Shown here: piece after piece, positions 34,032 to 43,883 of the stretch
How positions within the stretch are numbered: the first letter of the stretch is position 1
Layout: every line of letters begins with the position of its first letter
DNA from: Bacillota bacterium
GTDB taxonomy: Bacteria > Bacillota > Clostridia > Peptostreptococcales > Anaerovoracaceae
Reading direction: 5' to 3'
Assembly (NCBI GenBank): GCA_030526355.1
Contig: JAUNDC010000019.1
Coordinates: 1 to 52,860, forward strand
Length of the DNA stretch: 52,860 nt
Program-made: the position numbers and the translations under genes
The notes under the pieces: generated by a model
Database searches by the model: none
The model's input: only the letters and a program-made list of their open reading frames with translations
What the model was told of the DNA's origin: nothing

Positions 34032-37000
34032 TTATCTGAGCCAGCGATTCAGTGTTTTTACCAAAACATTCAGGTCAAGCGGTTTTGCAATATGTTCGTT
34101 CATGCCAACAGTTTTCGCTGCATGTATGTCTTCTGCAAAAGCATTTGCGGTCATGGCAATAATCGGAATCTGTTTGCAGTAGCTGCGATTCACAGCACGA
34201 ATAGCTCTGGTAGCATCATAGCCATTCATTCGCGGCATCTGGATGTCCATAAAGATTATATCGTAGTAACCGTCCGCACAATCGTCCATCAGATCCACTG
34301 CCTCCATTCCGTCTATGGCGTGCTCTACGCTGATTCCTGTCATACCCAGAATCTCGGCAGCAATCTCAGCATTCAATTTATTGTCCTCCACGAGCAATGC
34401 ACGCCTTCCTGTCAGGTCAATGCTTCCTAATTCTACCAGAGGCTCCTGCTGAACCGGCTCATCTTCACTTACCAAAGCAGAGAAGGTTTTGGCCAACCTA
34501 GATCTGAACAGAGGCTTGCTGATGAAGGCATTGGCACCGGCCGCTCGTGCTTCCTGCTCTATATCCGACCAGTCGTATGCGGATATAATAATGATAGGTA
34601 CTTCCTGTCCAATTGCCTTACGGATTGCCCGTGTAGTGGCGATGCCATCCATGTCCGGCATCTTCCAGTCAATGATGCAGGCGAAATAGTCCCGCTTTTG
34701 CTGGTGTTTAAGTATCACACGCTCAATAGCTTCGGTACCTGTAGAAACACCCTCGGCCTTCATACCAAAATCATTGAGCATTCCACAACAGGATTCCAGA
34801 CTCAATTCATCGTCATCCGCTACAAGCACATCCAGATTCACAAACTTATCATAGTGAATCACCTCAGCTTCCTGAAGCTTCAGATACATTGTGACCGTAA
34901 AGCGTGAGCCGACGCCCAGCTTGCTTTCCACTTTAATGTCGCCTCCCATCATTCGTACAATATTTCGACTGATCGGCATGCCAAGTCCGGTTCCCTGGAT
35001 GCGCCCCACCAGTTCATGATCGGCTCTGACAAAAGGCTCAAAAATGCTTTCAAGATATTCTTCTTCCATGCCGATTCCGTTGTCTTCGAAGATGAATTCG
35101 TAGCATCCGACTCTCGGCTGATTGGACGGCTTCTCGGTTATGGATATCCTGATTTTTCCTCCATCCGGAGTATATTTAACAGCATTGCTCATGAGATTGG
35201 TAAAGACCTTCTGTATACGCAGACTGTCACCTATTACAGCCTCGTGGGTAACACCTGAAATGTTGACACTGAGTTCATGATGGTGCGCCTCAATCTCTGC
35301 ACTGGTCATTGTGAGAAGATTTTCCACAAGATCAGAAAGATTGAACTCTGCTTCAACGAGATCCACCTTGCCTGATTCAATTTTGCTCATGTCAAGAACC
35401 TCATTGATGAGACTAAGAAGGTGCTTGCTTGCACTGGTAATCTTAAGCAGGCTATCCTTTACACGTTCCTTTTCGTCAAGATGTGCAACCGCGATTGCTG
35501 TCATGCCGATAATTCCGTTCATCGGCGTACGGATGTCGTGTGACATGTTGGAAAGGAAATCTGTTTTTGCCCTGTTTGCAGCCTCAGCAGCCTCATACGC
35601 AGCCTGAAGAGCCAATTCCTGCTGGCGCTCCTTCATAATCAGATCATCCACATTTCTAGTACCTACTACAGCCATCAGACTGCCGTCCTTAGCATGTACA
35701 AAAGACACTCTCGCCTGAAGGTAAATGATTCCGTTATCAGTCAGCTTCTCATATGTGAAAGAATAGTCTTCTCCGTCTTCCTGTATGTGCTTCAAAGACA
35801 GCTTCTCAATAAATTCGCTTCGACTTGCATCCGATACCATTTCTTCAGAATATCCTGATATTACTCTTGACCAGCAGCTGTCTTGTTTGAGAATATACTC
35901 TTTTATAGCAAGTCCATCCTCTTCCTCCGCACGGTAAACCGTAACTGTATCCATATTCGGATTCACAAGCAGAACAGAATAGTACTCTGTACCAAGACCT
36001 TCGATGATTTCACGCTGCAATTCCATCTCTCTGGTCTGCTTCAGCTGCCTGCGTGCTTCCTCATCAACATCACGCATTCCCAGAATAAATGTGACGTCAC
36101 CGTTTCTATCCACCGTTTTTACCGTGTTCATTTCAAAGTAGGAAATCACACCGTTTATAATTCTTCTGAATCCGAGTTTGTAAAGCCCAATCTCGGGAAC
36201 CCTCTGCAATAAAACAGAAAGACCTGTGGATTGCCTGATTCGCTCACGATCCTCCGGTACAATAAACGTATCAATGTATTTGTCAAGAACCGCTTCATAT
36301 TCTCCTTCTGCAAGGAGCTTCTTCAGAAGCACAGTATCCATCCCTATTCCATCTGTCCGGTAAAGACTCATTTTTCCGGTCTGTGCATCAATCTTGAACA
36401 GACTGCTGTATTCCTGACTCAGTGCACTGATAATACGCAACTGCTCTTCCTTAACTGCCCTGTTTTTATGTTCTTCCTCCACAATCGCATCAACGCATCG
36501 GAAACCAAGGATAATCTGACTTTCGGATTTCTGACGTGAATACAAGCGTATAAAGGATGCCTGATAATAATGAATATCTGTCCCATGAGTTAGCACACGA
36601 TAGTTGCATGAATAATCGTCGCTTTCTTTAAGCGCAGATTTCACTTTTTCAACCGAGATGGCATCATAAAGAGCTGCTCTGTCCTCCTCAACAACATACT
36701 TATTAATGTAGTAATCCCACGTATCGTGATAAGAACGACGAATGACCCGCTGATCTTCAGCAATGATATTGCCTTCGCGCTTGATGGTCACCGCGGTATC
36801 ATTTGCGAAATCAAGCAAAACAACATCCGGATAATCTCTGCTGAGCGCCCCTGCAATCTCCATCTCTTCTCGCATCCTTTTAATGTTTTCCAGTTCCCTG
36901 GCCTTCACATCATGGATTGACTTCGTGGTAAAGATTACATGGGTAAGACGTCCGTCGGCACCCCTGTCGCTCTCAATAAATGAGCACTCCCTCCATGTTC

Positions 37001-37853
37001 TGCCGGCCTTCGAATCAGTAAACAAGGTACTCTGATACTGTTTGGATACAATCCGCGTATTCTCCATGCGTTCATTCAGAGAGGAAAGGTTCACAAACGC
37101 AAGCATCTCTTCTCTGTGTTCAGGAGCTACCATATGCTGACAGAAATATTCGAGTCGCTCATGTGCATCGCCGGATGCACCGATATGTGCATGAACATTT
37201 TCTACGGAAGAAAGCTCCGTAAAGAGCCCTGTGGATAGATCGATATAATACATGGATGTATAGATTTCACCCAGAGATTGAATTGCCTGCATCCAGTCCA
37301 TTAGCGTCTTATTGGTCTCCGCCAGCTTTTCGTGCATCATACGCTCAGTTGCAATCTCGCTATAACAGGTAGAAGCAGCTACGGACAACAGCAATAATTC
37401 ATCGGTATTCTTTCGTGGATTATCTACGCCAAGGAAGCCGACAACTTCACCATTCACCGTAATGGGAGCCGCCATCAGGCTCTCGATTCCCTGAGGTTCA
37501 AGAATTTCATAGGTTTTTGAGCCGGGGTGATAGTCTTCTGACAGTGAGGTTATATAAAACTCCCCTTGCTCTTCAAATGCATCAAACCAGCATTCCATTC
37601 CATCAATGGGAATATTCTGAAGATTATCAATCTCTGCATTGACTCCTTCACGACACCACTCAAAGGTATTATTAAATACCCTGCGATCCATATGTGCCTC
37701 AAAAATATAGGCACGGTCCGCATCGTAATACCCGCCAATATCCTGTAGAATACTGTTCAGCGTCTGTTCATCCTTGGCCTTATCCAGATAATCTCGCAGA
37801 AATTGCTTTACCGCCTGTCCCTGATAATTCTGTGTCTGTTTCATCTCGTTCAT
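34032..37853 (-). CDS. Soluble hybrid histidine kinase: GAF, four PAS-like units, two receivers
   Basis: 1273 aa with no membrane helix. GAF domain ~15-170 (APITVNGEVVGFLGVDNPR). Four PAS-like units at ~190-315, ~330-455, ~470-597 and ~610-737; three of them open with the similar phrase ALSxDYPxVxLxD, ALSQEYSSLF or GLGTEYYSVLL. HisKA has H772, HATPase_c has NLMSNAVKY, DNGIGM and GTGLGM. Receiver 1 has D1062 and receiver 2 has D1203. It must sense cytoplasmic signals. AGAGGTG precedes the ATG. Its start lies 62 bp downstream of the PocR kinase stop, so they may share a transcript. Confidence 0.92.
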   Translation of the reverse strand: MNEMKQTQNYQGQAVKQFLRDYLDKAKDEQTLNSILQDIGGYYDADRAYIFEAHMDRRVFNNTFEWCREGVNAEIDNLQNIPIDGMECWFDAFEEQGEFYITSLSEDYHPGSKTYEILEPQGIESLMAAPITVNGEVVGFLGVDNPRKNTDELLLLSVAASTCYSEIATERMMHEKLAETNKTLMDWMQAIQSLGEIYTSMYYIDLSTGLFTELSSVENVHAHIGASGDAHERLEYFCQHMVAPEHREEMLAFVNLSSLNERMENTRIVSKQYQSTLFTDSKAGRTWRECSFIESDRGADGRLTHVIFTTKSIHDVKARELENIKRMREEMEIAGALSRDYPDVVLLDFANDTAVTIKREGNIIAEDQRVIRRSYHDTWDYYINKYVVEEDRAALYDAISVEKVKSALKESDDYSCNYRVLTHGTDIHYYQASFIRLYSRQKSESQIILGFRCVDAIVEEEHKNRAVKEEQLRIISALSQEYSSLFKIDAQTGKMSLYRTDGIGMDTVLLKKLLAEGEYEAVLDKYIDTFIVPEDRERIRQSTGLSVLLQRVPEIGLYKLGFRRIINGVISYFEMNTVKTVDRNGDVTFILGMRDVDEEARRQLKQTREMELQREIIEGLGTEYYSVLLVNPNMDTVTVYRAEEEDGLAIKEYILKQDSCWSRVISGYSEEMVSDASRSEFIEKLSLKHIQEDGEDYSFTYEKLTDNGIIYLQARVSFVHAKDGSLMAVVGTRNVDDLIMKERQQELALQAAYEAAEAANRAKTDFLSNMSHDIRTPMNGIIGMTAIAVAHLDEKERVKDSLLKITSASKHLLSLINEVLDMSKIESGKVDLVEAEFNLSDLVENLLTMTSAEIEAHHHELSVNISGVTHEAVIGDSLRIQKVFTNLMSNAVKYTPDGGKIRISITEKPSNQPRVGCYEFIFEDNGIGMEEEYLESIFEPFVRADHELVGRIQGTGLGMPISRNIVRMMGGDIKVESKLGVGSRFTVTMYLKLQEAEVIHYDKFVNLDVLVADDDELSLESCCGMLNDFGMKAEGVSTGTEAIERVILKHQQKRDYFACIIDWKMPDMDGIATTRAIRKAIGQEVPIIIISAYDWSDIEQEARAAGANAFISKPLFRSRLAKTFSALVSEDEPVQQEPLVELGSIDLTGRRALLVEDNKLNAEIAAEILGMTGISVEHAIDGMEAVDLMDDCADGYYDIIFMDIQMPRMNGYDATRAIRAVNRSYCKQIPIIAMTANAFAEDIHAAKTVGMNEHIAKPLDLNVLVKTLNRWLR

Positions 37854-37914
37854 AGTGCACCTCTTTATAAGAACTGTCCATAGGCTTTGTATGATACCAA
37901 TTCATATTCGACAA

Positions 37915-40900
37915 CTACAATTTTAGGATCTCTGTCAAAGCCGACATGAGCTCATCTACCTTAATAGGCTTAGCGATATGCCAGTTCATACCAGCTTTAT
38001 ATGCATTTCTTTTATCCTCATCAAAGGCATTTGCTGTCATGGCCACAATGGTGATTCCTGCTTTTTGCTGATCTGAAAGTTTCCGGATTGTCTGGGTCGC
38101 CTTATACCCATCCATATTCGGCATCTGGATGTCCATCAAAATCAAATCATAATAGCCAGGGGCTGCTTTCTCCATCATATCTACGCAAATGATGCCATCG
38201 GCAGCATGCTCCACCTTAAAACCGGCTTCTTCCAGAATCGTAATTGCAATTTCTGCATTCAATTCATTATCTTCCGCAAGAAGGATACGTTTTCCTTTAA
38301 AAAAGTTTTCATCATAGCTCTGAGCCTTCTCTATATAACTTTGAGTGTCTGTATCCTGTGCAATTCTGTGAGGTAAGGTTACTGTAATCTTTGTTCCCCT
38401 ACCCACCTTGCTTTCCACTTCAATGGTTCCCTGCATCAGATCAACCAGCTTCTTTACAATAGGCATCCCAAGTCCTGTACCATTAAGTCTTGTCTCTGTA
38501 CTAGAACGCTCTCTGGTAAACTCTTCAAACAGATGGGGAAGAAATTCTTCGGACATACCAATACCCGTATCTTCAATTACCGTCTGATACAAGGCATATC
38601 CCGGCATGTCAGACGTAATTTCCGTTAAATTCATGGAAACCTTTCCTCCGGAAGGTGTATATTTCAGCGCATTACTTAAAATATTTAAAAATATCTCGCG
38701 CAGCTTTGTCTCGTCGCAAAGAACATAAGGGTGTTCCACCTTATTTGTTCTTGTAAACTCAATCCCTTTTTCCTTCATCTGAGAATCAAATAAAGAGAAT
38801 AGTGTATCATTAAATACATACACATCCCAATAGGTTTCATCCAAAGTGGCCTTACCGCTTTCAATTCTCGCCATCTCCAAAACATTGTTTATCAGCGAAA
38901 GCAAAAAGTCATTGGAGGTCTGAATTTTTTTAATATAAGACAAGGCGAGCTCTTTATCATCCAGATGTTTTTCCAAAAGCTCCGTAAATCCGATAATTGC
39001 ATTCATAGGCGTACGGATATCATGTGACATATTAAAGAGGAATGCTGATTTCGCCGCATTGGAGGCATTAGCAATCTCAAGCTGCGCCTTTGTATCCGCC
39101 TTGTCATGTGCCTCGGTAACATCACGTCCGAGAATATTGATAATGGCTTCACCATTTTCATCATATCCAGCAAACACATTAATTTCATGCCATTCCAGCT
39201 TTTCCGTATAATGCATCGGAAACTCTTCCGTACCCAGGTGCCCCGTCTTATCTCTCTGCCCTCTGTAGTTTTCCAGAGCAATGAGCTCTTTTCCCCTTTG
39301 CAAATACTCGGGTTCTACTGCCTTCAGAAAGTTTTGATAAATGTCATCATAGCTGTCTGTGGCTTTCATTCTGGCAACCGTATCATCCAGACCAGTACCT
39401 GTAATCAAGGTGTATTTTCCAGTATCGATATTAACCGTCATATTATAGCTATAGAGCATCTTGGTAACACCGGAAAGAAGCTGATCTCTTGCCGCAGAGG
39501 CACGAAGCTCACGCTCTTTAATTTCCTGCTGTTCATGCGCTTCTGTGGTATCGCGACCGAGGATATTTGCTATCGGTTCACCATTTTCATCAGTTCCCAG
39601 GAAAATATTGATTTCATGCCATTCAATGCCTTTATCTGTTTTTACGGAATATTCCAGATTTCCGATGTAGCCGTTCTCATTTTTTCTGTTTCTAAGTGCT
39701 GTCAGACTACTGAAATTGCCGAAAGGTTCAATACAATCCTCTGTTACATATTGAATCTTATGCTGGTATGCGGTTTCATAGTCATCCGTGGACTCGAAAA
39801 TCCCCACGAAATCTTCCATTCCTGTACCCACAATCAGACTGTACTTTCCACTTTCCAGATTTAAGGTCAGATTATAGCTGTACAGGGTCCTTGTAATATT
39901 GGAAAGTATCTGATCCTTTGCAGCTACAGCTTTCAATTCATTTTCACGCCGCTCCTGCGCTTCGTGCGTTTCGGTAATGTCCCTTCCTAGGATATTGGCG
40001 GTAGGATTACCTTCATCATCTACCCCCATAAAGGCATTGACTTCATACCAACCAATTCCGTTTTCAGTTTTTGCGGCATATTCGATCTGTCCGATATGAC
40101 CTCTAAGGTTTTGCTGCTTGCGCAGAGCATTTAATGAAAAATGTCGGTTCATTTCCTCCGGGTATTCCGGAAGTGCTTTTTCCAGTAAATATTCACATGC
40201 CTTTTCGTAGTCATCTGTCCGTGAAAAATGTTGAATGATCTCTTCCATGCCGGTACCGATAATCAGACTGTACTTCCCTGTATTCAGATTCACCGTAGCA
40301 TTATAGCTGTACAGGGTCTTGGTAATATCGGAAAGGATCTGGTCCTTTGCTGCAGAAGCCTTCAGCTCACGTTCTTTTGCTTCCTGCTGCTGATAAGCCT
40401 CAGTAATATCACGGCCGAGTATATTGGCTACAGCCACACCGTCCTCGTTTGTTCCGATAAAGAGGTTTGCCTCAGCCCATTTATCTTGAGCATCTATTAC
40501 TACTCTATATGAAACAGAGCCGATATAACCCGTTGCGTTTGTTTTTTCTTTTAAAGCACGAACGCTGATTAGTCCTTCTACCTTATCCTTGTCCTCCGGC
40601 GAAATATTCTTCGAAAGCTTTGCACTTAGAATCACATAGTCATCATTATGCTGCATGATTTCAAGGAGTCGTTCCATACCTGTACCTGTAATGAGCGAAT
40701 ATTTCCACGTTTCAAGATTTACCGTAATGTTATAACCATAAAGCATCTTGGTGATGCCCGATAGGAGCTGGTCACGAGCCATGGCTGCCTTCTGCTGATT
40801 TTCGCGCTGTTCCTGACGCTTGTGTGCTTCCGTAATATCTCTACCCAGAATATTTGCAACAGGGTCTCCTGCTTCATCCATACTGATGAACACATTAATC

Positions 40901-42210
40901 TCATGCCATTCTTCACCATATTCCGTAAATGCTCCGTACTCAAGGTTCCCGATAAATCCATTGGCATTGGTTCTTGCCCTAAGAGCGTCCAGACTGACCA
41001 GTGCTGCAAACTGTTGAACATACTCCGGATCCAGATAGGAAATCTTCTTTTGATACGCCACCTCATAATCATCGGTGGACTTAAAAATTTCCATGAATTG
41101 TGTCATACCAGTTCCAATAATCATGCTGTACTTACCGGTTCTCAAATTAAGTGTCAGATTGTAGCTGTACAGCAGCTTGGTCAATTCTGACAGAATCTGG
41201 TTTTTCGCGGCGGCAGCCCGCAGCTCCTTTTCGCTTTTCTCCTGGGCATTATGCGCTTCCGTGATATCGCGTCCCAGAATGTTGACAACTCTGTTCCCAT
41301 TCTCCTCTGTGTTAATAAACACATTGATTTCATGCCACTCGTATTCCACATCCCCCGGATAGAGAACCGGGTACTCCAACGATCCTCTGTATCCGTTTTC
41401 TGACGTATTATCCTTAGCTGATTCAAAATTGGTAAGTTCATTGAAACGGTTTAAATAAGCCGGATGAATGATGCTGTCCTGAAACGTCCTCAATTCTTTA
41501 TAATCGTTATGTTTCTTATATTCATCAACGGTTCGTTCCATACCTGTTCCCGTAATCAGGGTATAGCTTTCTGTTTCCAAATCTATGGTCAGATTATAGC
41601 TATACATAATCTGAGTAATCTGAGACAGAACTCTGTCCGTTTTAGCAGGACCTTTTTTCAATTCATTATGAGCCGTCCAGACGGAATAGCTATTCTGAAT
41701 AAAGAAATGCAATGTTTCTTTTAAGAGTTCATATGCTCCCTGCATTTCTTTATCAGTTTTCCTGTTCACACGGGAAAGAACCTCCTTGACAGTCTTTTTG
41801 TCAATTCCAAGCTTTACCACCTTTTGCAGTATTTCTTCTTCCTTCTGATTAACAGACAGAGCCTGTCCGGCTAACACTTTTCCAAGTACCTGTCCATCTG
41901 GCAGTGCAATAGGTATAGAGAAATCCCAAAATCCAAAAGGACACTCATAAACGTCCTCTAAATCTGTCTTCCATGTTGCCATACAACATGCCTTACCCGT
42001 TTCACAGGATTGAACCATCCTGCAAAACTCTGTCATTCCGAAATCTTCAGAAAGCTGGTTACCCTCTGAATCTACTATCATTGTAGCCATCCCACAGCTT
42101 TTTGCCCAGTTATCCAGCAATCTGTATAGCTGGTTCATGTCGCAAAATTCTTGCAGTTTTAAGCTGTTATTATCATTTATTCCTATTTCAGCATGATGGT
42201 TTTGGTTCAT
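37915..42210 (-). CDS. Hybrid histidine kinase: PocR domain, six tandem PAS-like repeats, receiver
   Basis: 1431 aa, no membrane helix. PocR sensory domain ~18-180 with five Cys (C63, C69, C75, C76, C90) in the family pattern FCRMVQSC...KACCMATW...YECPFG. Six PAS-like units with the phrases LYSYNLTxNLxTGKYS, EWHEINVF and NILGRDITEAH follow. HisKA has H1063, HATPase_c has NILSNALKY, DTGIGM and GTGLGM, and the receiver has D1360. The ATG at 42210 with GAGGAG is used. The in-frame TTG at 42264 lies upstream of the predicted transcription start. PocR domains sense small hydrocarbon derivatives in characterised cases; this ligand is unknown. Confidence 0.92.
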   Translation of the reverse strand: MNQNHHAEIGINDNNSLKLQEFCDMNQLYRLLDNWAKSCGMATMIVDSEGNQLSEDFGMTEFCRMVQSCETGKACCMATWKTDLEDVYECPFGFWDFSIPIALPDGQVLGKVLAGQALSVNQKEEEILQKVVKLGIDKKTVKEVLSRVNRKTDKEMQGAYELLKETLHFFIQNSYSVWTAHNELKKGPAKTDRVLSQITQIMYSYNLTIDLETESYTLITGTGMERTVDEYKKHNDYKELRTFQDSIIHPAYLNRFNELTNFESAKDNTSENGYRGSLEYPVLYPGDVEYEWHEINVFINTEENGNRVVNILGRDITEAHNAQEKSEKELRAAAAKNQILSELTKLLYSYNLTLNLRTGKYSMIIGTGMTQFMEIFKSTDDYEVAYQKKISYLDPEYVQQFAALVSLDALRARTNANGFIGNLEYGAFTEYGEEWHEINVFISMDEAGDPVANILGRDITEAHKRQEQRENQQKAAMARDQLLSGITKMLYGYNITVNLETWKYSLITGTGMERLLEIMQHNDDYVILSAKLSKNISPEDKDKVEGLISVRALKEKTNATGYIGSVSYRVVIDAQDKWAEANLFIGTNEDGVAVANILGRDITEAYQQQEAKERELKASAAKDQILSDITKTLYSYNATVNLNTGKYSLIIGTGMEEIIQHFSRTDDYEKACEYLLEKALPEYPEEMNRHFSLNALRKQQNLRGHIGQIEYAAKTENGIGWYEVNAFMGVDDEGNPTANILGRDITETHEAQERRENELKAVAAKDQILSNITRTLYSYNLTLNLESGKYSLIVGTGMEDFVGIFESTDDYETAYQHKIQYVTEDCIEPFGNFSSLTALRNRKNENGYIGNLEYSVKTDKGIEWHEINIFLGTDENGEPIANILGRDTTEAHEQQEIKERELRASAARDQLLSGVTKMLYSYNMTVNIDTGKYTLITGTGLDDTVARMKATDSYDDIYQNFLKAVEPEYLQRGKELIALENYRGQRDKTGHLGTEEFPMHYTEKLEWHEINVFAGYDENGEAIINILGRDVTEAHDKADTKAQLEIANASNAAKSAFLFNMSHDIRTPMNAIIGFTELLEKHLDDKELALSYIKKIQTSNDFLLSLINNVLEMARIESGKATLDETYWDVYVFNDTLFSLFDSQMKEKGIEFTRTNKVEHPYVLCDETKLREIFLNILSNALKYTPSGGKVSMNLTEITSDMPGYALYQTVIEDTGIGMSEEFLPHLFEEFTRERSSTETRLNGTGLGMPIVKKLVDLMQGTIEVESKVGRGTKITVTLPHRIAQDTDTQSYIEKAQSYDENFFKGKRILLAEDNELNAEIAITILEEAGFKVEHAADGIICVDMMEKAAPGYYDLILMDIQMPNMDGYKATQTIRKLSDQQKAGITIVAMTANAFDEDKRNAYKAGMNWHIAKPIKVDELMSALTEILKL
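39103..41631 (-). repeat. Six tandem ~430-bp repeats coding PAS-like units
   Basis: The YSYN/YGYN phrase recurs at residues ~203, 348, 492, 634, 777 and 921, a period of 142-145 aa. Similarity is also visible in the DNA; for example the run around AGCTGTACAGGGTC recurs near 39870 and 40300. The copies have diverged, so this is an old duplication, not an assembly artefact. Confidence 0.9.
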
Positions 42211-42249
42211 TGCAGCTGCTCCTCTTAGCGAATTTTTAATTCCAATATT

Positions 42250-42298
42250 AGTATACTCGCTCAAGAATAATAGTCAAGATTTGAATTATTATTCTTGA
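42250..42298 (-). promoter_or_regulatory. Promoter and 12-bp-arm palindrome of the PocR kinase gene
   Basis: Minus-strand TTGACT (42272-42277), 16 bp, TATACT (42250-42255). A perfect inverted repeat, TCAAGAATAATA (42261-42272) with TATTATTCTTGA (42287-42298), brackets the -35, one arm filling the spacer. This is a likely repressor site. Confidence 0.65.
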
Positions 42299-42338
42299 AT
42301 AATTCTATTGATACTAAAAAAGCACTGAGACATTGATA

Positions 42339-42605
42339 TTATATTGCATATAGCTGCCATTTGCATTCTGACAGAATATATTTAAGCTTATATCTCTTTT
42401 CTATACCATCAATAATGCTCTGGCACTCATATATCAATGTATCTATTCCGGCTATTTTCTGCCTGTAGCTGGTAATCCGCTTATCTATCCGGACTATCTT
42501 TTCAGAGCCATCATCCATCTGAAGTTTGAATTTATATGGTATAGGAGTTTTTCCTTCATATTCAAACACAACCATTGTTTTAATCGGCTTTGCAACAATC
42601 TTCAC
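42339..42605 (-). CDS. Small conserved protein paired with Y-family polymerase
   Basis: 88 aa. Begins MKIVAKPIKTMVVFEYEGK and contains CQSIIDGIEKRYKLKY. Short proteins of this kind often follow UmuC/DinB-like polymerases in Firmicutes; no function is known. It has beta-strand-rich character and no motif of a nuclease or clamp binder. Its start overlaps the polymerase stop by four bases (ATGA), so production is tied to the polymerase and thus to SOS induction. Confidence 0.75.
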   Translation of the reverse strand: MKIVAKPIKTMVVFEYEGKTPIPYKFKLQMDDGSEKIVRIDKRITSYRQKIAGIDTLIYECQSIIDGIEKRYKLKYILSECKWQLYAI

Positions 42606-43855
42606 TGCCTGTAGCCTCCCATCATAATATAATTTCCGTCATTTACTCCACCCTGTATCGGTTCAACACTGCCGTTTGCAAATGTACCTCTGAATATGCT
42701 CTTTGTTCCAAATATTTCTCTTATCCGATCCACTGCCTTGTCCAGAGCTTCCTTCTGCTCCTTATCCTTACTGTCAAACAAAGACAACTGAATATTCTCT
42801 CCGTCTGAAAGATTCGAAAGTGATACACTCATGGCTCTTACAGGTTCCTTTTTCCACATTTCATTCACAAGGTTCTTTGCTATATCAAATATCTCTGTGG
42901 TGGTGTTTATCATACCATGCAGCTTCATCTGATGGCTGTATCCATGAAGATTACTGCTTCGCAGATAAACAGAAACAAGTCCCGCATATCTTCCGAGCTT
43001 TCTCAGACGCCCTGATAGTCTTTCGCATAGTGCCAGAAGCTCACGATATATATCATCTATGGTTTCAAGATCATACGAATAAGTAAGGCCATTTCCTATT
43101 CCTTTCCTGATGATATCGTCATTTACAACCACCTCTGAATCATCTATCCCGTTTGCATAGTCATGTATCAGAACCCCGTGGCTTTTAAGGTTTGCTTTAA
43201 GAATTCCTCTGTCCGCATTGGCAAGTTCTCCGATAGTCCTAATCCCCATACCTTCAAGTTTCTTTTCAGATGCTCTGCCTACCATAAACAGTTCTCTCAC
43301 CGGAAGCGGCCACAGCTTGTCCGGAATCTCCTCAGGCCATAATGTATGTATCATATCAGGTTTCTTTAATTCGCCTGCCATTTTGGCGCAAAGCTTATTT
43401 TTTCCTATACCGATATTAACCGTAAACCCTAGTTCCTTCTTTATTCTCTCCTTTATCTCAAGAGCAACCTCTACAGGATTATCTCCCGCTCTCTTTATCG
43501 AAGTCATATCACAGAAACATTCATCCACACTGTATCTTTGAATTACAGGAGTATACTCATATAAAATTCTGTACATTGCCTCGCTGCAAAGAAGATACAG
43601 GTCGTAATCCGGAGGATAAACCTCAAGGTCAGGACATTTTTTTCTCGCCTCAAAGAGGCTTTCTCCGGTTCTGATTCCATACTTCTTGGCAGGAATGGAT
43701 TTCGTAAGAATAATACCATGCCTGTTTTCAGGATTTCCTGCGATGACTGCAGGAATTTTTCTTATGTCTTTCTCATATCCCCGCTCAAGTAAAGCAACTG
43801 CCGTCCAACTAAGATACGCACTGTTGGCATCAACATGATAAACAAGCAATTCCAA
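42602..43855 (-). CDS. Y-family (lesion-bypass) DNA polymerase
   Basis: 417 aa, UmuC/DinB-like. Catalytic carboxylates D9 in HVDANSAY and D111-E112 in YSVDECF. The little-finger region runs ~245-350. A sliding-clamp motif QLSLFD lies near residue 358. It copies across damaged bases with low fidelity and would be recruited by the beta clamp. The start is TTG with AAAGGGG five bases upstream. It follows lexA by 28 bp without a terminator, so it should be induced with lexA after DNA damage. Confidence 0.94.
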   Translation of the reverse strand: MELLVYHVDANSAYLSWTAVALLERGYEKDIRKIPAVIAGNPENRHGIILTKSIPAKKYGIRTGESLFEARKKCPDLEVYPPDYDLYLLCSEAMYRILYEYTPVIQRYSVDECFCDMTSIKRAGDNPVEVALEIKERIKKELGFTVNIGIGKNKLCAKMAGELKKPDMIHTLWPEEIPDKLWPLPVRELFMVGRASEKKLEGMGIRTIGELANADRGILKANLKSHGVLIHDYANGIDDSEVVVNDDIIRKGIGNGLTYSYDLETIDDIYRELLALCERLSGRLRKLGRYAGLVSVYLRSSNLHGYSHQMKLHGMINTTTEIFDIAKNLVNEMWKKEPVRAMSVSLSNLSDGENIQLSLFDSKDKEQKEALDKAVDRIREIFGTKSIFRGTFANGSVEPIQGGVNDGNYIMMGGYRQ

Positions 43856-43883
43856 AACGCCCCTTTCATGATATATTAACTGT

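Noticed and set aside
39106..39864. 252-aa plus-strand frame opposite the PAS array
   Set aside because: It mirrors the repeat structure of the kinase gene on the other strand and has no family resemblance or ribosome site.
39103..41631. Assembly duplication as the cause of the six repeats
   Set aside because: The copies differ throughout in both DNA and protein, which an assembly artefact would not produce.
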